From: Blasia pusilla
Lineage: Eukaryota > Marchantiophyta > Marchantiopsida > Blasiales
Assembly: GCA_050084515.1 (NCBI GenBank)
Contig: CM114274.1
Span: 41,664,001-41,728,000 of the forward strand
Direction of reading: 5' to 3'
Length of the DNA: 64,000 nucleotides
The position numbers and the translations under genes are program-made. Every line of letters starts with the position of its first letter. Positions within the stretch are counted from its first letter, which is position 1. This document shows positions 1 through 11,881 of the stretch, one piece after another. Under the pieces are notes generated by a model that did not search any database, was not told where the DNA came from, and saw only the letters and a list, made by a program, of their open reading frames with translations.

Positions 1-34
1 ACATCAGTCGTATATACCACTATAAACCAACAAG

Positions 35-441
35 TAGTTTGGCATCAACTGGGTGCAGATGAAACGGGTTGGGGCAATCGAAGCCACCCACATCCTCACC
101 AGAAAAAGAAAACTAATAAGCGCAAATCAGACAATTTTGAGAGTCTCGAATCGCATGTTCCAGCTGACGATCGTCCCGCGTCGATCAGTTAACGCTAAGC
201 ATGAATCTCTAGACGAGCTTCGTGATCGAGAACCACGCATTCACTCCAAAGCACGCCTCTATCGATCCATGCTTGCGGCTGTCGGTGCATAAGTTGAGCC
301 GGAAGCAGCCCTTACTCGAACTGGACCCTTCCTTCCGCGTTAGCCATGAAGGTGGCCCCACGAGCCTGGAGCCATGCAGATTTCTCGCACTCGGGGAGAC
401 TCTCCATTGCATCGAACAGCTCCAGAGCGTTGGGCGCAGTC
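35..441 (-). pseudogene. Duplicated 3' fragment of the secreted Cys-rich gene
   Basis: This segment repeats the 3' end of the gene at 870-1487. Positions 312-441 read, on the minus strand, as its last 43 codons and stop, almost identical to 870-1000. Similarity continues into the 3' flank (about 35-311 against 600-869), where it is looser. It stops abruptly at about 441, inside the coding region, and nothing resembling the signal peptide or Cys-rich domain follows at 442-600. It is therefore a truncated duplicate with no start codon. The near-identity of the coding part suggests a recent duplication or gene conversion. Seen directly by comparing the two stretches; the mechanism is inference. 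Confidence 0.8.
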
Positions 442-564
442 GCGATCATTTTGAATGTTTACCCATTTGTGAAGCAAAGTTCGAAGGAAATGGTTCTTTG
501 AAAGTATTAGAACTTACGAGGAAAAAAGCAATTGAAAGCGAAAATATAATATCCACCATTGCAC

Positions 565-570
565 TTTATT
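565..570 (-). promoter_or_regulatory. Possible poly(A) signal of the gene at 870-1487
   Basis: AATAAA on the minus strand about 300 nt after the stop codon, in a gaataaagtgc context. The two + strand paralogues have caaataaagt at a similar distance after their stops. Position and motif are seen; use as a poly(A) signal is inferred. Confidence 0.45.
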
Positions 571-869
571 CATGGACAAAGGAGAGTTCTAAACGAGAAG
601 TTTCGGCAACGCCTTTGTGCTGCACACTACAAACCAACCTGATGCGCATCAAAGCCACCCACATCTTCCCCAGCAAAAGAAAATAGAAAACGGAAAACCA
701 GACACGTTTCAGACTCTAGAGGAGGAATCGTATCCTACAGCTGAGGATTTTCCGTCTATGTTAAGCATGAATGCTCGAGAAACACGTCGGCCACGATTCT
801 ACTCAAAAGCACGCATCTATCCATCCATCCTTGCAGCTGTCGGTGCATAAGTTGAGCCGGAAGCAGCCC

Positions 870-1487
870 TTACTCGAACTGGACCCTTCCTTCCGCGTTA
901 GCCATGAAGGTGGCCCCACGAGCCTGGAGCCATGCAGATTTCTCGCACTCGGGGAGACTCTCCATTGCATCGAACAGCTCCAGAGCGTTGGGAGCAGTCA
1001 GGATCCAGTGGCCCTCGGCCGGATCCTCGGTGTACACGACTCCGGTGGCGTTCTGGGCTTGGAGCTGGGATGGCTCCACCGTGGTGACGTCGAGTTCGAA
1101 CTGTGATGCCTCGGCCGATGGGACATCCTCCACGACCGACGTCTGTCCGCATCTCCTCAGGTTGTAGTTAGCCGCAGTATAGGGTCCGCCAGTGAAACAG
1201 GTCCCGCCGCCTGGTTTGGTGCCCGCATTGTTGCAGGGGCTACAGAAGCGGCCGCACGCCTTGGGTTTGTACACGTTGCAGTCCTGGCAGGGCCGGGATT
1301 GGTCGAAGAGAACGGAAATGACCGGCGGGTCGAAGAGGGCGCAAATCGTAGGGTGGATGCCGTTGAAGCAGACACCGCTTCCCCTGCACGCGCCTCTGGG
1401 GTAGCCTATGATGTTCACTGCGCCGACCATCTGGGACAGGGCCACAAGGACCACCGCCACTCCGATCGATGCGCGTCGAATCCCCAT
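870..1487 (-). CDS. Secreted cysteine-rich protein, 205 aa (family member A)
   Basis: Intact single ORF. Residues 1-23 form a signal peptide (MGIRRAS followed by a hydrophobic VAVVLVALSQMVGA core), so the product is probably exported. The mature N-terminal domain, about residues 24-113, starts VNIIGYPRGACRG and holds ten cysteines (34, 40, 49, 67, 70, 78, 82, 85, 97, 113); an eleventh is at 181. The + strand paralogues have six in this domain, so member A has gained extra pairs. An acidic tail domain follows (about 120-205) with the family blocks VVYTEDPAEGHW and EKSAWLQARGA. There is one N-glycosylation sequon (NAT, 146). The start is supported by alignment of the signal peptide with the paralogues. 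I do not recognise the family. The aromatic-Y-x(n)-C-x-G spacing weakly recalls betagamma-crystallin/MiAMP1-like secreted proteins (inference). It could be a defence peptide precursor, but function is unknown. Confidence 0.85.
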   Translation of the reverse strand: MGIRRASIGVAVVLVALSQMVGAVNIIGYPRGACRGSGVCFNGIHPTICALFDPPVISVLFDQSRPCQDCNVYKPKACGRFCSPCNNAGTKPGGGTCFTGGPYTAANYNLRRCGQTSVVEDVPSAEASQFELDVTTVEPSQLQAQNATGVVYTEDPAEGHWILTAPNALELFDAMESLPECEKSAWLQARGATFMANAEGRVQFE

Positions 1488-1525
1488 TATCTCACTGAAG
1501 CTATCTGGGATGTGGATGGATATGT

Positions 1526-1911
1526 CTGCACAATGTCATGTAAAATTCAATTCCGTCATTTCGGTGCAAGAGAAATGCCCTGTGAGGTCAATGAGCGGCA
1601 GAAAACGCTTTGAATCAACGTGGAGTGTAAACTCATATGTACATGTGTAGAAACACCTTCAAGAGATCTGCATAATACACACATCAAAACGAAATAGACA
1701 CAGGTATCGCAAGAGAACTCAAGTTCTTAACGCCTAATCTCTTCCAAAAGGATACGATCACTCTTGACTCCAGCCGATCACCTCGACCGCTCAGATTGAG
1801 GAATCTCTTTCCGTTTCAAGAGATAGGTAACTCACCCCGACTCGAAGAACAGCTCACCACCGATGAATCGAAACTGACATGGCTTTGCATCCTCCCTGCG
1901 TGCTTATATAG
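1526..1911 (-). promoter_or_regulatory. Promoter TATA box and 5' leader intron of gene A
   Basis: On the minus strand a TATATAAG box lies at 1904-1911. Downstream is the leader sequence cgagtcggggtgagtt, whose GTGAGT (1830-1835) is shared with the + strand paralogues. A gtgcag acceptor ends at 1526, giving a predicted 310-bp 5' UTR intron (1526-1835). The second leader exon then runs to the ATG at 1487 and carries cttcagtgaga. Conservation of the donor context across three genes supports it; splicing itself is inferred. Confidence 0.5.
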
Positions 1912-2044
1912 AGCTCCGGCTCGTTTGACAGTCCATATGAAGGGAAAAGAAAAACTTTACCGATCAATGCTCGCGGTCGCGAACTGGCCCGATCCCATCA
2001 ACTCAGTTCGGAAGATCACGCGTGGGAATACCGTATGAAGCCAT

Positions 2045-5000
2045 GCATGTCCTTAACCTGATTCTGTACCTCATCGTAACCGAATGCCTCAGCCAGTACG
2101 AGTAATATGTGCTCATATACGGTTTTATCATACTATATCCATTTGAGCTCAGAATTTGAATCGGATAGTGCTTTCATCACTTGTGCAGTAGTTTTTGGGA
2201 CTTGAAAATTTTGAATTTAACTTAATTCAAGGGAGGCACGTACGCATTTTAAGTTAAGGTATGAAGAATTTCGAGTCAGTTGGCCAGGCCTCCACCTGTT
2301 GCATAGACTTGACATCATAAAAAAAACCGATCCGTCGCTATCCTTCCATGAAGTTTTATGAATTCGTGATGAACTCGGATTTCATTTTCGCACCCGACAC
2401 AACTGCACTCCTCGCGATCATCGTTATATATTATAAAGAGCTGAATCTGTACGTACACATTCTCTCCCTCGCATATAGTGGTCGTACTAGTAGTACCGTA
2501 AATCTACCCATTAAACAAGAAACTGCTGGTGTCGCTTTGAAGGTTGTCCTCGCCTCCATGTGCAGAATGCGATCGTGCCATATGGCTACTTTCCAGCTCA
2601 GCATCGGTGCTAGGTAACTAAAGTGGTGTCTAAGAAATCAGATGGCACAGAAGTTAAGCTTCTAGATCAGAGTCTTGCTTGTACCTTATCTCTTCTCTCC
2701 ATAAAAAAAACCATAAAATTCGTACGGAATTCATAGTGCACCCATTCAGTTTACAGCAAATTTATCTTACATCGGGCGGAGTCGGTGTCAGTAAAGCATC
2801 ACACTGTTTTCGACGGAGTCCAATCACCACTTTGAAACTCTAGCCTAATACGATAATGCAGGTTAAAAATAACCCACGAGCCTATTTCCAGCAAGACTCG
2901 GATTAAAATAGCCCAAGTGCCAGTGTCAAGTTCTGGGTGTTCCAAATCCTGACCCATCCTTGCTTCTCTGAGGACCTGAGCAATTCTCAGTTTTGCGATA
3001 GGCAACATCTAGTCGAGGAGCACGGAATGAGGCCAACCCAAACGGGCTCCTCCTAACTCTACTGGGTTTTTTCAAGTGCTTCTTTCTTCCAAACTCCGAG
3101 CCCGGTTTTCAAGTTCTGAGCCACCTCCATTGTATTTGGTATGGAAGGATGTCAGTAGTTCGGAAAAAAAAGTCAAGCACGCTGCGTTTACGGAAGAAAT
3201 CTCAGTAGCGATACTAGTTTTAAATTAGAGAAGCTTTGGTATCTGAGAAAGCTGAAACTCTCACGATTTCTGACCTTCCCATTCTGTCTAATTTTACCCG
3301 GAGTAGTTTGGGTATAAGCCACAGAATCGCGAGCTGACTACAATCGCCACTACTAGTAAGAGTAGTGGCGTCTAGCTGCAATGCTTTGTAGCTCAAGGTA
3401 AAGGTGTTAAATTGATTCCGGTTGACTCACCTGACTTAGTTCTCCGGAGATTGTGGTGCCGCTTTTATTACTCCACCAAGATTATTGTTTGCATCGCGTG
3501 AGTAAGAATCACCCAGCGAAATCACTTCTACAGCTCTTATTGTGAGGAGATTTACGCTGGCAAAGTGAAAGCGAAGAGCCTGGAGTGGTCAGGGGATCAA
3601 CTGTTGTAAGACGATCATGAAACATCGTAGTAAGGAGATCCTCTGCGGTATGGCCTACTGTGCTAAATTTGGACCCACAGTAGAATTACGGAGAAGTATC
3701 GTGTATAGTGAGTGAAAAATAACGAACAGATTGGACAATCTCAACAGTAAATCGCTAGGCTTGAGTCCTAGCACAATCCTAAGATGTTGTAGGTATCTTT
3801 CATTAACACTACGGAATCACAGCCCACAATGAAATGAAATTGAACTTGGGATACTCCCGCGAGGAGACCACTTTGTAGAAATTTCATTTTCTTCTCTGCA
3901 GGTGAGTTTGCGTTGATCAGGTTCTTGGTTCTTCACGTTTCTGAGTCTCTAGATGTCTATCTGCAAAGTTCTACATCTCTACTTAATCATGTTGGCGGTA
4001 CAGGGCATTTTCAAATGTCTTCCTCCAAATGAGTCTATTTCAACTCCTGATCACGTGGGCCGCCTTGGTAGGGGAATCAGCAATTTCGATGCCAACCTTT
4101 TGGTTCAGGACTTGGAAAAACTCAGGTTGTGACAGGAGGTGCCCTTCTAAACTTCAAGATCCGGGGTCGGGATTTGGAAAAAAGGAGGACAGGTGATGCC
4201 TTCAAGACCCAGTATGGTTGGCAGTTTGGTTGTGCTTCCGAAACCGAGTTGTCCTCGCCCGGCGTTCTCCAGGGGAAGACGCCCTGTCACATAATCGTCA
4301 CCGTGCAATTCGGCGCTTCGGAGTTGGAAAATTCAGAGAAATGATCGGGACCTCAGAGAATCAGGAATGGGTTAAAATTTGGAAAACCGAGGACTTGACA
4401 CAAGCTGGAGGCCTATTTTAATATCACTCTTCTCACCAGTTGAATAATAGGTTCGTGGGTTATTTTCAAGATAGTCATTATCGCAGTAGGCTCGAGTTTC
4501 AAAATAGAGTCCACTACGTCAATATCTAACTTTCTGACGTATTTTGAACCCCCTTCGCCCCACCTACAAATTTTGGTGGTACATACATGTGCGGTTCTAT
4601 GATCTCCGTACAAATATTATCATTTCTTCTAGTTGGAGAAAGAGGCAAGGCACCAGGAAATCTTTGAGCTAGAAGCTTGGAATACCTACCATCTGATTTC
4701 TTAGCTAGTAAAGAATTCGCTAGATTATTCTAAAATGGTAGCTTTGGGTTCTATGAAGTCTGACTTCAAGGAGATTTTGATTCAATGGATTAATTTATGG
4801 ATGCTGTTTGTCCACTAGAGACATTCATGTGCAAATATGTCTCTACGTTTCATGTCTCTACATACTCAGAAGATGTGAAAATAAAAATTTTCATAGTTTG
4901 ATCATAAGCTATGAGGGAGTCTATCCATATTTACATTTTCATATATGCAGTTGTGTCCATCGTCACGATGAAATCTGAACGTGGTAGTATTGGTGTATCA

Positions 5001-6690
5001 CCTACAACATCAACAAATAATAATTGAATTCTAGTATTTATAAGTTTCTCTTCTTTTAAATCAATGAAAATATCTTCACATTAAAGTTTTTTTAAAGTAT
5101 GGTGGACTTGGTGATGGACTCTTGTTTCATGCATCGGAAATCGACTTCTTATTTAATGGATTAGAGATATCCATCTAATCTCTCCTTTCTCACTTCATCA
5201 AGTTCATTTTTATGTATAAAAGTACTGGTTTGATGTAGTGACCATTTTTAATTCATTCTAATCAAGCAATAATTGTTGCCCATTTAATCAAAGTTTTTTT
5301 TTCATTTTACTCTCATTTTATTTTAGAAGAAAATAATAGAATGTAATCACACTCCTCATAGTTTTCACATTTAGTATCCCTCAACACTACAAAATCATCA
5401 CTTAAAAATTTATGATACGTCAATCTTAACCAAGAAATAGCTATGGATCTCTCTAAAGTAGAAAGAGATATCTCTAAAGTAGAGCTTCGTGTGATTATTC
5501 TTGTCATAATGTTTTAATGATCTTGTATGTTTTGAGTACTGGAATCTTGCCATCTTCTAAACTAGTAAGAAACACCCAATAAGTTGTTAGATTTTTTTTT
5601 AAATGACACTCTAATATTCATACTCTTCGAAAGTAAGAATAGAGATACTTTCCTTTTGGTAATTTCCATATAGAATAATCCTATTACAGATTCTATAAGG
5701 AACCTATAAATATCTCAGTTTAAACCAGAAAAGGTTTTTAAACTTAGAAAATTCCAAATGAGAGTTACTTGGAAGCAATTTCAAGCAAACTCCTAAAGAT
5801 GGGTTTAGTTCATTGCTTCCGAGCTCCAACAACAATAGAGGAGGGCTTTAGAAACTCCAGTTAGTTACGGTCATGACGGCAACACTAAAAATGTATTTTT
5901 TCTATTTCTAGAAATGGAAAGAACTTTAAAATTAATAAGACTAGTGTGAAAATATATATGAAAGGATTCTTATTGTGTATACATTTGTAAATGTAATAAT
6001 CCAGCTAGATGGAAGTGATTGTTAAGTAGGCTATTTTTCCCTTGAAACAAATTATACTTTTTCATAAATCCTACTTTCTTAGATAAAGAAAGAAAAGAAT
6101 ATAAAATTTTGGACAATAAGGGTAAGATTAGAAGAGTGAGATTTCTTTGGTGTACATTTAGAGTAAATAGGCCTCCAAATACATACATGTATCATCTTCA
6201 AAGTCTATTTCAGAGGAGGAAGAAAACTACGATATTCTTCAAGGACTTAAGGGGTTGTTCAGATATTTTTAAGACACTTGAGAATCTCAAAATGTTCCAC
6301 TCCTTTTCATACTGCTCTACCGAGGAAGAAAAATATTCTTCCCTTGTAACCCATTAATATCCCATCCTCTGGTCATCTGCGGCCTTTAGTCGCTTTTAGT
6401 GAATCCACGTCCCAGTCCTAGTGCGAATAGTGGAAAAATAATTTTAGTGCGAATAGTTCGATTCAAAGTTTAGGAACTTCCAGAAAAAAAGTAAGAGAAA
6501 TCCAGATTATAATCCACCTACAACATACCTTAAGTTAAGGCCAAAACAGACTTCCAAACTCGGAGACTTCTCATAATACGTCTTATCATGGATAAAAGCA
6601 ATAATTATTGTCGCATTAGTCCACTTCCAATCAAAGCCACTCAGATTTGCATATGAAAATCCTGCCGAGTTTTAGATGGATTTCCTTGAA
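2045..6690. other. Intergenic DNA without recognisable genes
   Basis: Only short, unrelated ORFs occur on either strand. Composition becomes AT-rich from about 4.7 to 6.4 kb. I find no domain, transposon terminus or RNA gene here. The only clear structure is the hairpin listed at 3345-3370. Confidence 0.6.
3345..3370. repeat. Perfect 10-bp inverted repeat (hairpin)
   Basis: Arms cgccactact (3345-3354) and agtagtggcg (3361-3370) with a 6-nt spacer. No U-run follows and no gene abuts it. It may be a remnant of a small inverted-repeat element; role unknown. Confidence 0.6.
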
Positions 6691-6851
6691 CTTCCTTAAT
6701 GGATTTGTATTCTACAGCTGACTCACTGATCGCATGACTATCATATCTGGATCCGTCCACGAGCGTCCACGATTCCACACCTCCGGAAAACCACACATCC
6801 ATCGATCATTGAGCCTATCGGTACGTAAAGGTACCAGTAAGCGGGCAGCTG

Positions 6852-7406
6852 TTAGTGAATGTCGGTCTCTCCTCCGGTATTAGTCATGAAGGCCGCCCCG
6901 CGAGCCACGAGCCACGCGGATCTCTCGCCCTCAGGGAGAGTCTCCATTTCCGTAGCGTCTAGAGTTCTGAGCATCCAATGGCCCTCACTAGCATCCTCGG
7001 TGTCCACGACGCTGGTTGGGTTCTGGGAGCGTAACTCCGAGCCCTCGTTCGTCTCGAGTTCCTCAACGAACAACGGACGTCCGCATCTGATCCGGAAGAA
7101 ATTGAAGAGACATGTGGGGAATCGGCTGTAGTATCCGCCTTCTGGCGGCGGAGACAGCACTTCCGTGTGTAGACGTTACAATCCTCGTTCGTGGGCCGAG
7201 TTCTGTTCTCTTATTGTGGAAGAGAACGGAACTCGTGGACGTCCTTAAAAAATGACGAGTCTCTCCGGGCCAATGTTTTTGAAAACGATGCTGCTTCCAG
7301 CGAAGCCTCCACGATTGCGGTAACCGATGATGTTCACTGCGTCGACGAGCTGGAAGAAGGCCACCGGGACCACCGTCAGCTGGATCGCTGTACGTACCAT
7401 CTCCAT
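6852..7406 (-). pseudogene. Secreted Cys-rich family member B, inactivated
   Basis: Starting at the ATG at 7406 (in the conserved gggaagccatgg context) the minus strand encodes a typical family signal peptide (MEMVRTAIQLTVVPV...DAVNIIGY). After about 53 residues the frame hits a stop (TAA following ERLVIF). The C-terminal half reappears in frame at 6852-7160, with SEGHWML and ERSAWLVARGAAF. The first cysteine motif GACRG of the paralogues reads GGFAG here, so the first Cys is lost. Between the stop and 7160 the Cys-rich core is scrambled by frameshifts. The gene copy is therefore broken in several independent ways. Its leader has also lost the splice donor shared by the intact genes. Confidence 0.85.
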
Positions 7407-7828
7407 GGCTTCCCTGAGATCTCGTTCGCTTGATTTAAATGAGATGTTGAAAGCTTCCCTTTGCTGGGACGTAGATCATCCTGTGCAATGTCATCGAAAG
7501 CCAAGAAAAGCTATTTGTAAATATTTGAGTGTTTGAGTGAAGGGCAGCGGAGAAGGAGACGGCTTAAACAAACTCGAGTCTATACAGAACCAGATCCGAC
7601 TGAAACTCAGCTGAAGAAAGATAACCGATTCGACACACAAACTAATTTATTTCTAGATTCTGCATCTTGAGTTTCTTGGCTACTGTCCCACATTTCCAGC
7701 ATATACATTACTAGAGAAGTAAACGAAACTAGTATCGTGGGAGATGACAGGATAAGTAAACCACTCAAAAGAATGAATGATTCATCACTCAAACTCAGGA
7801 GCCCAGGGTAAACAGGCTTTGAAATGAG

Positions 7829-7904
7829 AAACTCGAGTCGTTGAAGTGCTCACAGATGGATGAAGCCAGACTGATGCGGCCTTCAATCCTGCCTTGTTTT
7901 TATA
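7829..7904 (-). promoter_or_regulatory. Relic promoter and leader of pseudogene B
   Basis: A TATAAAAA box on the minus strand (7897-7904) precedes a leader containing ctgtgagcacttcaacg, matching the leader of the gene at 18206. At the place where paralogues read ggggtgagttt, this copy reads ctcgagttt (around 7829-7837), so the GT of the 5' UTR donor is missing. Confidence 0.5.
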
Positions 7905-7959
7905 TCTTCGTGTGAGCTACAGATTTTTCGCAAGTCCGAGTCTATACACAGAAATTAAA

Positions 7960-10850
7960 AGAATCCAAATTTTCATCTGGAATGACTACGGACTCTTTTC
8001 AGTGGGGGAAAACAAAACCACTTCATACCTAACACATGCCAAGTAGCTGGCCCGGGCCCATGAATTCATCTCGAAAGCTGCCTAGTTATGCATGGGAGAG
8101 ATCAGTTAGAGATCTCCTGAACGTTATTCGGTACTGAATCGTACCCCGAACTCTCATAGCTCCGGATACAATAACCGTGGGATCAGAGTTGTTGAAAGAA
8201 ATGTTCATCAGAAGAGAAAGTGACCTGCGAAAGGTTTCGATGTGGAATACTTGTGAGTTGGGCTGTCACCTTAAATTCACAGTCCCCGGAAGTAATCCCA
8301 TACAAATCTTGGGGCTGCAGTTTTTAAAGGAGGGCCTTCGAGAATTCCTCTCGGGACATATTACCACTCGCCAGCCTCGCAGCCAAATGGGGAAGTGACA
8401 TACGTAGGGCCTCTTGCTTCCCGGCGTAACGGGCCACCCAATACATGGGAGGGGAAGTGGTGGTGGTGGGGGGCCCAGGTTAAGGGATGTCGAAGAAACC
8501 TGATGGAAAATATTCCAGGACAATCAGTACGTCTGAACTTATCGGGTGTGTCTTAGGCAGTGAGTCTTATATTTTTCGTATTGCGAGATCATAGGTGCCG
8601 TACGGAGTACTGGAGCCGCACTTCTTGCACCCAAAAGAATATAAGTTTTTGGTGTATCTTTAGCAGGAACTGGTGTTGATACCTCTGACTTGTCGTGCAC
8701 GTCAGAAGTTTCAACACGCGGTCGTCGAGCGAGCCTCTGTACTGTGCAAAGAGGATCCATGGAAGTTTGACTCGGACTCGAACAAACAATTGTGTGCGGA
8801 ACTAACAACGACATAGGTTCTTTCATCAGCAGTTAATTGCCATCCATTAATCTAAGATTACACCTTCTGAGATCTGCACAACAGAGCCTTCTGATATCCC
8901 ATACCCTCACTATATTGGAAAGCCTCCAGTAAGAACGCTCGCCGGGGCTTTTTCTCCAGGGCCCTGAATTTCTGCCATCCTGCGACGTCTTCATGAGTGA
9001 CGCAATTTTCCTTGCGGCATGGAACATGTGAACCCACACCTTCAAAAAAGGTCGTCGGTGACTTCCTCCACTCTGCCAATCGAAGAAACCAGTTGATTCA
9101 CGTGTTACCATGTTCCAGTGCTTAGCTTCTTGCAATCAAGCTTTGATGTTAGCGCAACCCAGATCTAGAATTCTCCATAAAATTAACGTTGAAGAAACCA
9201 GATTTCAGGTTGCGATTCTTCAGAAGTCGAACGTAGGTGGCCCTCAGAAATCAGCGGCCCCCTAACAGAGATATTTTTTAGTTAAGATGACGTAGTGACG
9301 CGGGTCTTAGTGGACAAATTTCTGCCACCCAACCATGCACGTGTATACACCACCTCGGAGAGGTTCTGGAATGGTGACCTCGTTTCGGGACAAAGACAGA
9401 TGGTTAAGTTTACGGTCTCTTTTCTCATTGTAGCATGACTATTGGTTACGTTCCAGTGGGGCTCGAAAGGTAGATGCTGCCGCAGATGGTACACTCAGGA
9501 TCGGAGATTTTACAGTCCGGACCTGATGCGTTGAAAACAGAAGCATGTGTTGCGTCACGATCTCGGAGAATGACTTGGGCTGCCCTGAAAATGGCCAGGC
9601 CAAGTTCGCACGAAGGTACAAAAGGTCGCCGAGGTTGGCAAGGTGACTACACAGAACTGGGAGAGTTCGTCAATTCGTAACTCAGTATGACCAGGTGTGG
9701 GAATTCAGGCATTAGGTGTAATGTTGTTCCCGTTCGGTCGCATCACCCACAGGAAATAACAAGGTCAGGTTCGGACATGCAGAAGAGTACTCCTTTCCCT
9801 AAAGTTGCTCCGCTGGTTTTATCGGTCATTATCCTAGTATTCCAAGTTTATCCTCGAAGGTAAAAAATGGTGGGCTATTCAATGGTACTTAGTATCTCGA
9901 GTACGTGGCAGTCTCGGATGTCTACGGTCGGGTACTTGCTCCTTCTCTCTAAAGTGGCTTTCATCGATTAACCATGCACTTAGTTGCTCGCTTCCTCACT
10001 TCAAATTGGCTGTCACTGGTTAACTATGTGCTTAGGTACTGGCTTCCTCTCTTCCAATTGATTTTGGCGGGTGGAATCTATACCTCGTTAGTAGAGGCCC
10101 AATCTAGAAACTCCATGGAAAGGAGAGACAGCACTAGCACCCAGTTGGCAGACATGTGGTTCGCAGGAACACGGTCACCACGTTGTCGACCCACGGATAT
10201 TGCATTCCCAGAATTCCCACAGAACTCAAAGAAATTTACTTTGCGAATGAGTTCTAAGCAGAATAGCTCCTAATCATGATTGTTTTCCAGTAGTTCTTAG
10301 TTTACGCAGCATACACAGGAACGTTGGCTGATGGGGTAGGAGTAGCCTTTCGGCGTTGCGATGAAAAATTAGGAACGAGAAAGTTTGGTCAGAAGACTAT
10401 AATCGCGTGTATGAGCCCATCCCGAAAATTTTGACATGACTCCATTCTCATGAATTCTTGCACCGGCGTTCTCTTGTTTACAAATCAACGAACTATGCGT
10501 ATGGGACCAAGCTCATTCAAACCTTTCTATTTCTCAGCAAAGAACAGATTTCTTGAAGGTCTAGACATTGGAATTTCGTTATGCATTCCTATCGCAGGAG
10601 CGGGAATACCCCAAACTTATCACTGCAAATGCCATCCTGAAAGGAACGTAAACTTCGGATCAGATTCAAGCACTCGTGTTGCTCATACGATAATCAATTT
10701 ATCCACATGTCTGCCTGTTGAAGTATAGCGCCACTAGTCAAGTCCAGTCCGGAGTCTCTTCTCTTTCCTTGGGTCCTGCTATCCGGACATTGATAATCTC
10801 CCGAAAACGAGCTTCGCATTTTCGGGATGAAGCAAATTCTGCCACTTCGC
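7960..10850. other. Intergenic DNA without recognisable genes
   Basis: Several overlapping short ORFs exist on the minus strand (8.5-9.5 kb), but none has a recognisable domain or signal peptide, and they overlap one another in different frames. The only repeat noticed is the diverged tandem pair at 9966-10065. Confidence 0.5.
9966..10065. repeat. Diverged tandem duplication, about 50 bp unit
   Basis: Two units, each containing a ttaac-atg-cttag core followed by gcttcctc-cttc-aattg, lie head to tail. They differ at many positions, so the duplication is old. Confidence 0.45.
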
Positions 10851-11432
10851 AGCCAACTGCTAAGCCCTAACAGTTTCCCTTCCCTGCGCTAGCTGGCCGT
10901 TACGCTGTAAAGCTAAGAGCCCTACGTCTGCGACACATTTTCCGCATCTTTCTAGCGCGGTCCTAGCGCTTGCCGTCCCCTTTTCGCCAAAGCTACCTGC
11001 AAAGCATGCCACATGTTTTGATTTTGATGAGTACTTTCACCGTTATTCATGTCCGTCTGGATGGTATCCAACCTCTATTCCACTCTTTGGAACTTCTGAG
11101 TTACGATTCTTCAAATGCGTCCATATCGTCAATTAGCTAGATAACGAAGATTCTCCGGTCAGCCCAAACGGAAATAGTACGTCATAAGTATTACATGAGA
11201 CGGCAAATACTTTCCAGTACATCCAATACCACTAGTACTTGCAAAATAGTTCGGGATATGGTTAGTATCGAATCGGGTTGAAGACATCTGTAGCTAGCTT
11301 CATGATCCCAATCATGATGACTCTTGTTTCGAGCTGGACCCGATGTTTGGTCGGGTCGATGGACCCGGGAGTTTGGTCTTTATATGACACCGTTTTCTTT
11401 CCCAAGACGGAAGTCCTAAGCTCATAGGAACA

Positions 11433-11800
11433 TATAAAAACCAGCCCAGGATTGAAGACCATATCAGTTTCTATCGGTCATTTCTTGAGCAGCTCGGCGA
11501 CTCGGGGTGAGTTTCTTCTTTCAACGCTTGCTTCATTCTTGGCTCCTCGGGTGACTAGCTAGGCTTAGCAATCATCGGATCTTTTGAAATGGGATTCGGC
11601 CTTACGCGTTTAGATCGATTTTGTATTGTCCTAAATGTCAGACAGTAGCAAATGAATTGGATAGAGGATTTTGGATATGCAAATCCTCCTCTGGATGGAT
11701 ACAAGTTTGAACTCTCCCCGATAATCAGACGCAATTTTCTCTACGCCCGCTTTTCTCAGCACTAAGCTGACCATATTTGTTTGTCGATGATTTCGCGCAG
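11433..11800 (+). promoter_or_regulatory. Promoter TATA box and 5' leader intron of gene C
   Basis: TATAAAAA at 11433-11440 is followed about 30 nt later by the probable transcription start region. The leader contains gcgactcggggtgagttt, with the donor GTGAGT at 11507. An acceptor cgcgcag ends at 11800 and is preceded by ctgac-type branch sequences near 11767, predicting a 294-bp 5' UTR intron. The same layout is present upstream of the gene at 18206. Upstream of the TATA box, similarity to that gene extends back to about 10860. Confidence 0.55.
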
Positions 11801-11825
11801 ATTGAAGTGAAGTTATCAACATCTC

Positions 11826-11869
11826 CGTCAAATTAAGCTACCCACATCGTCAAATTAAGCTACCCACGT
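11826..11869 (+). repeat. 22-bp tandem duplication in the 5' UTR of gene C
   Basis: cgtcaaattaagctacccac is present twice head to tail (units start at 11826 and 11848), just before the ATG at 11882. The paralogue at 18206 does not carry it, so it arose after their split. Confidence 0.8.
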
Positions 11870-11881
11870 CTTAGTGAAGCC

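Noticed and set aside
222-1106. Several + strand ORFs of 77-154 codons over the gene at 870-1487 and its 3' fragment
   Set aside because: They are antisense to the family coding sequence and its duplicated 3' end. They share no features with each other beyond the duplication.
8539-9135. Overlapping minus-strand ORFs of 66-100 codons, one with a plausible soluble-protein look (around 8858-9079)
   Set aside because: Two different frames are open over the same stretch, no domain is recognisable, and there is no signal peptide or promoter. Probably chance.
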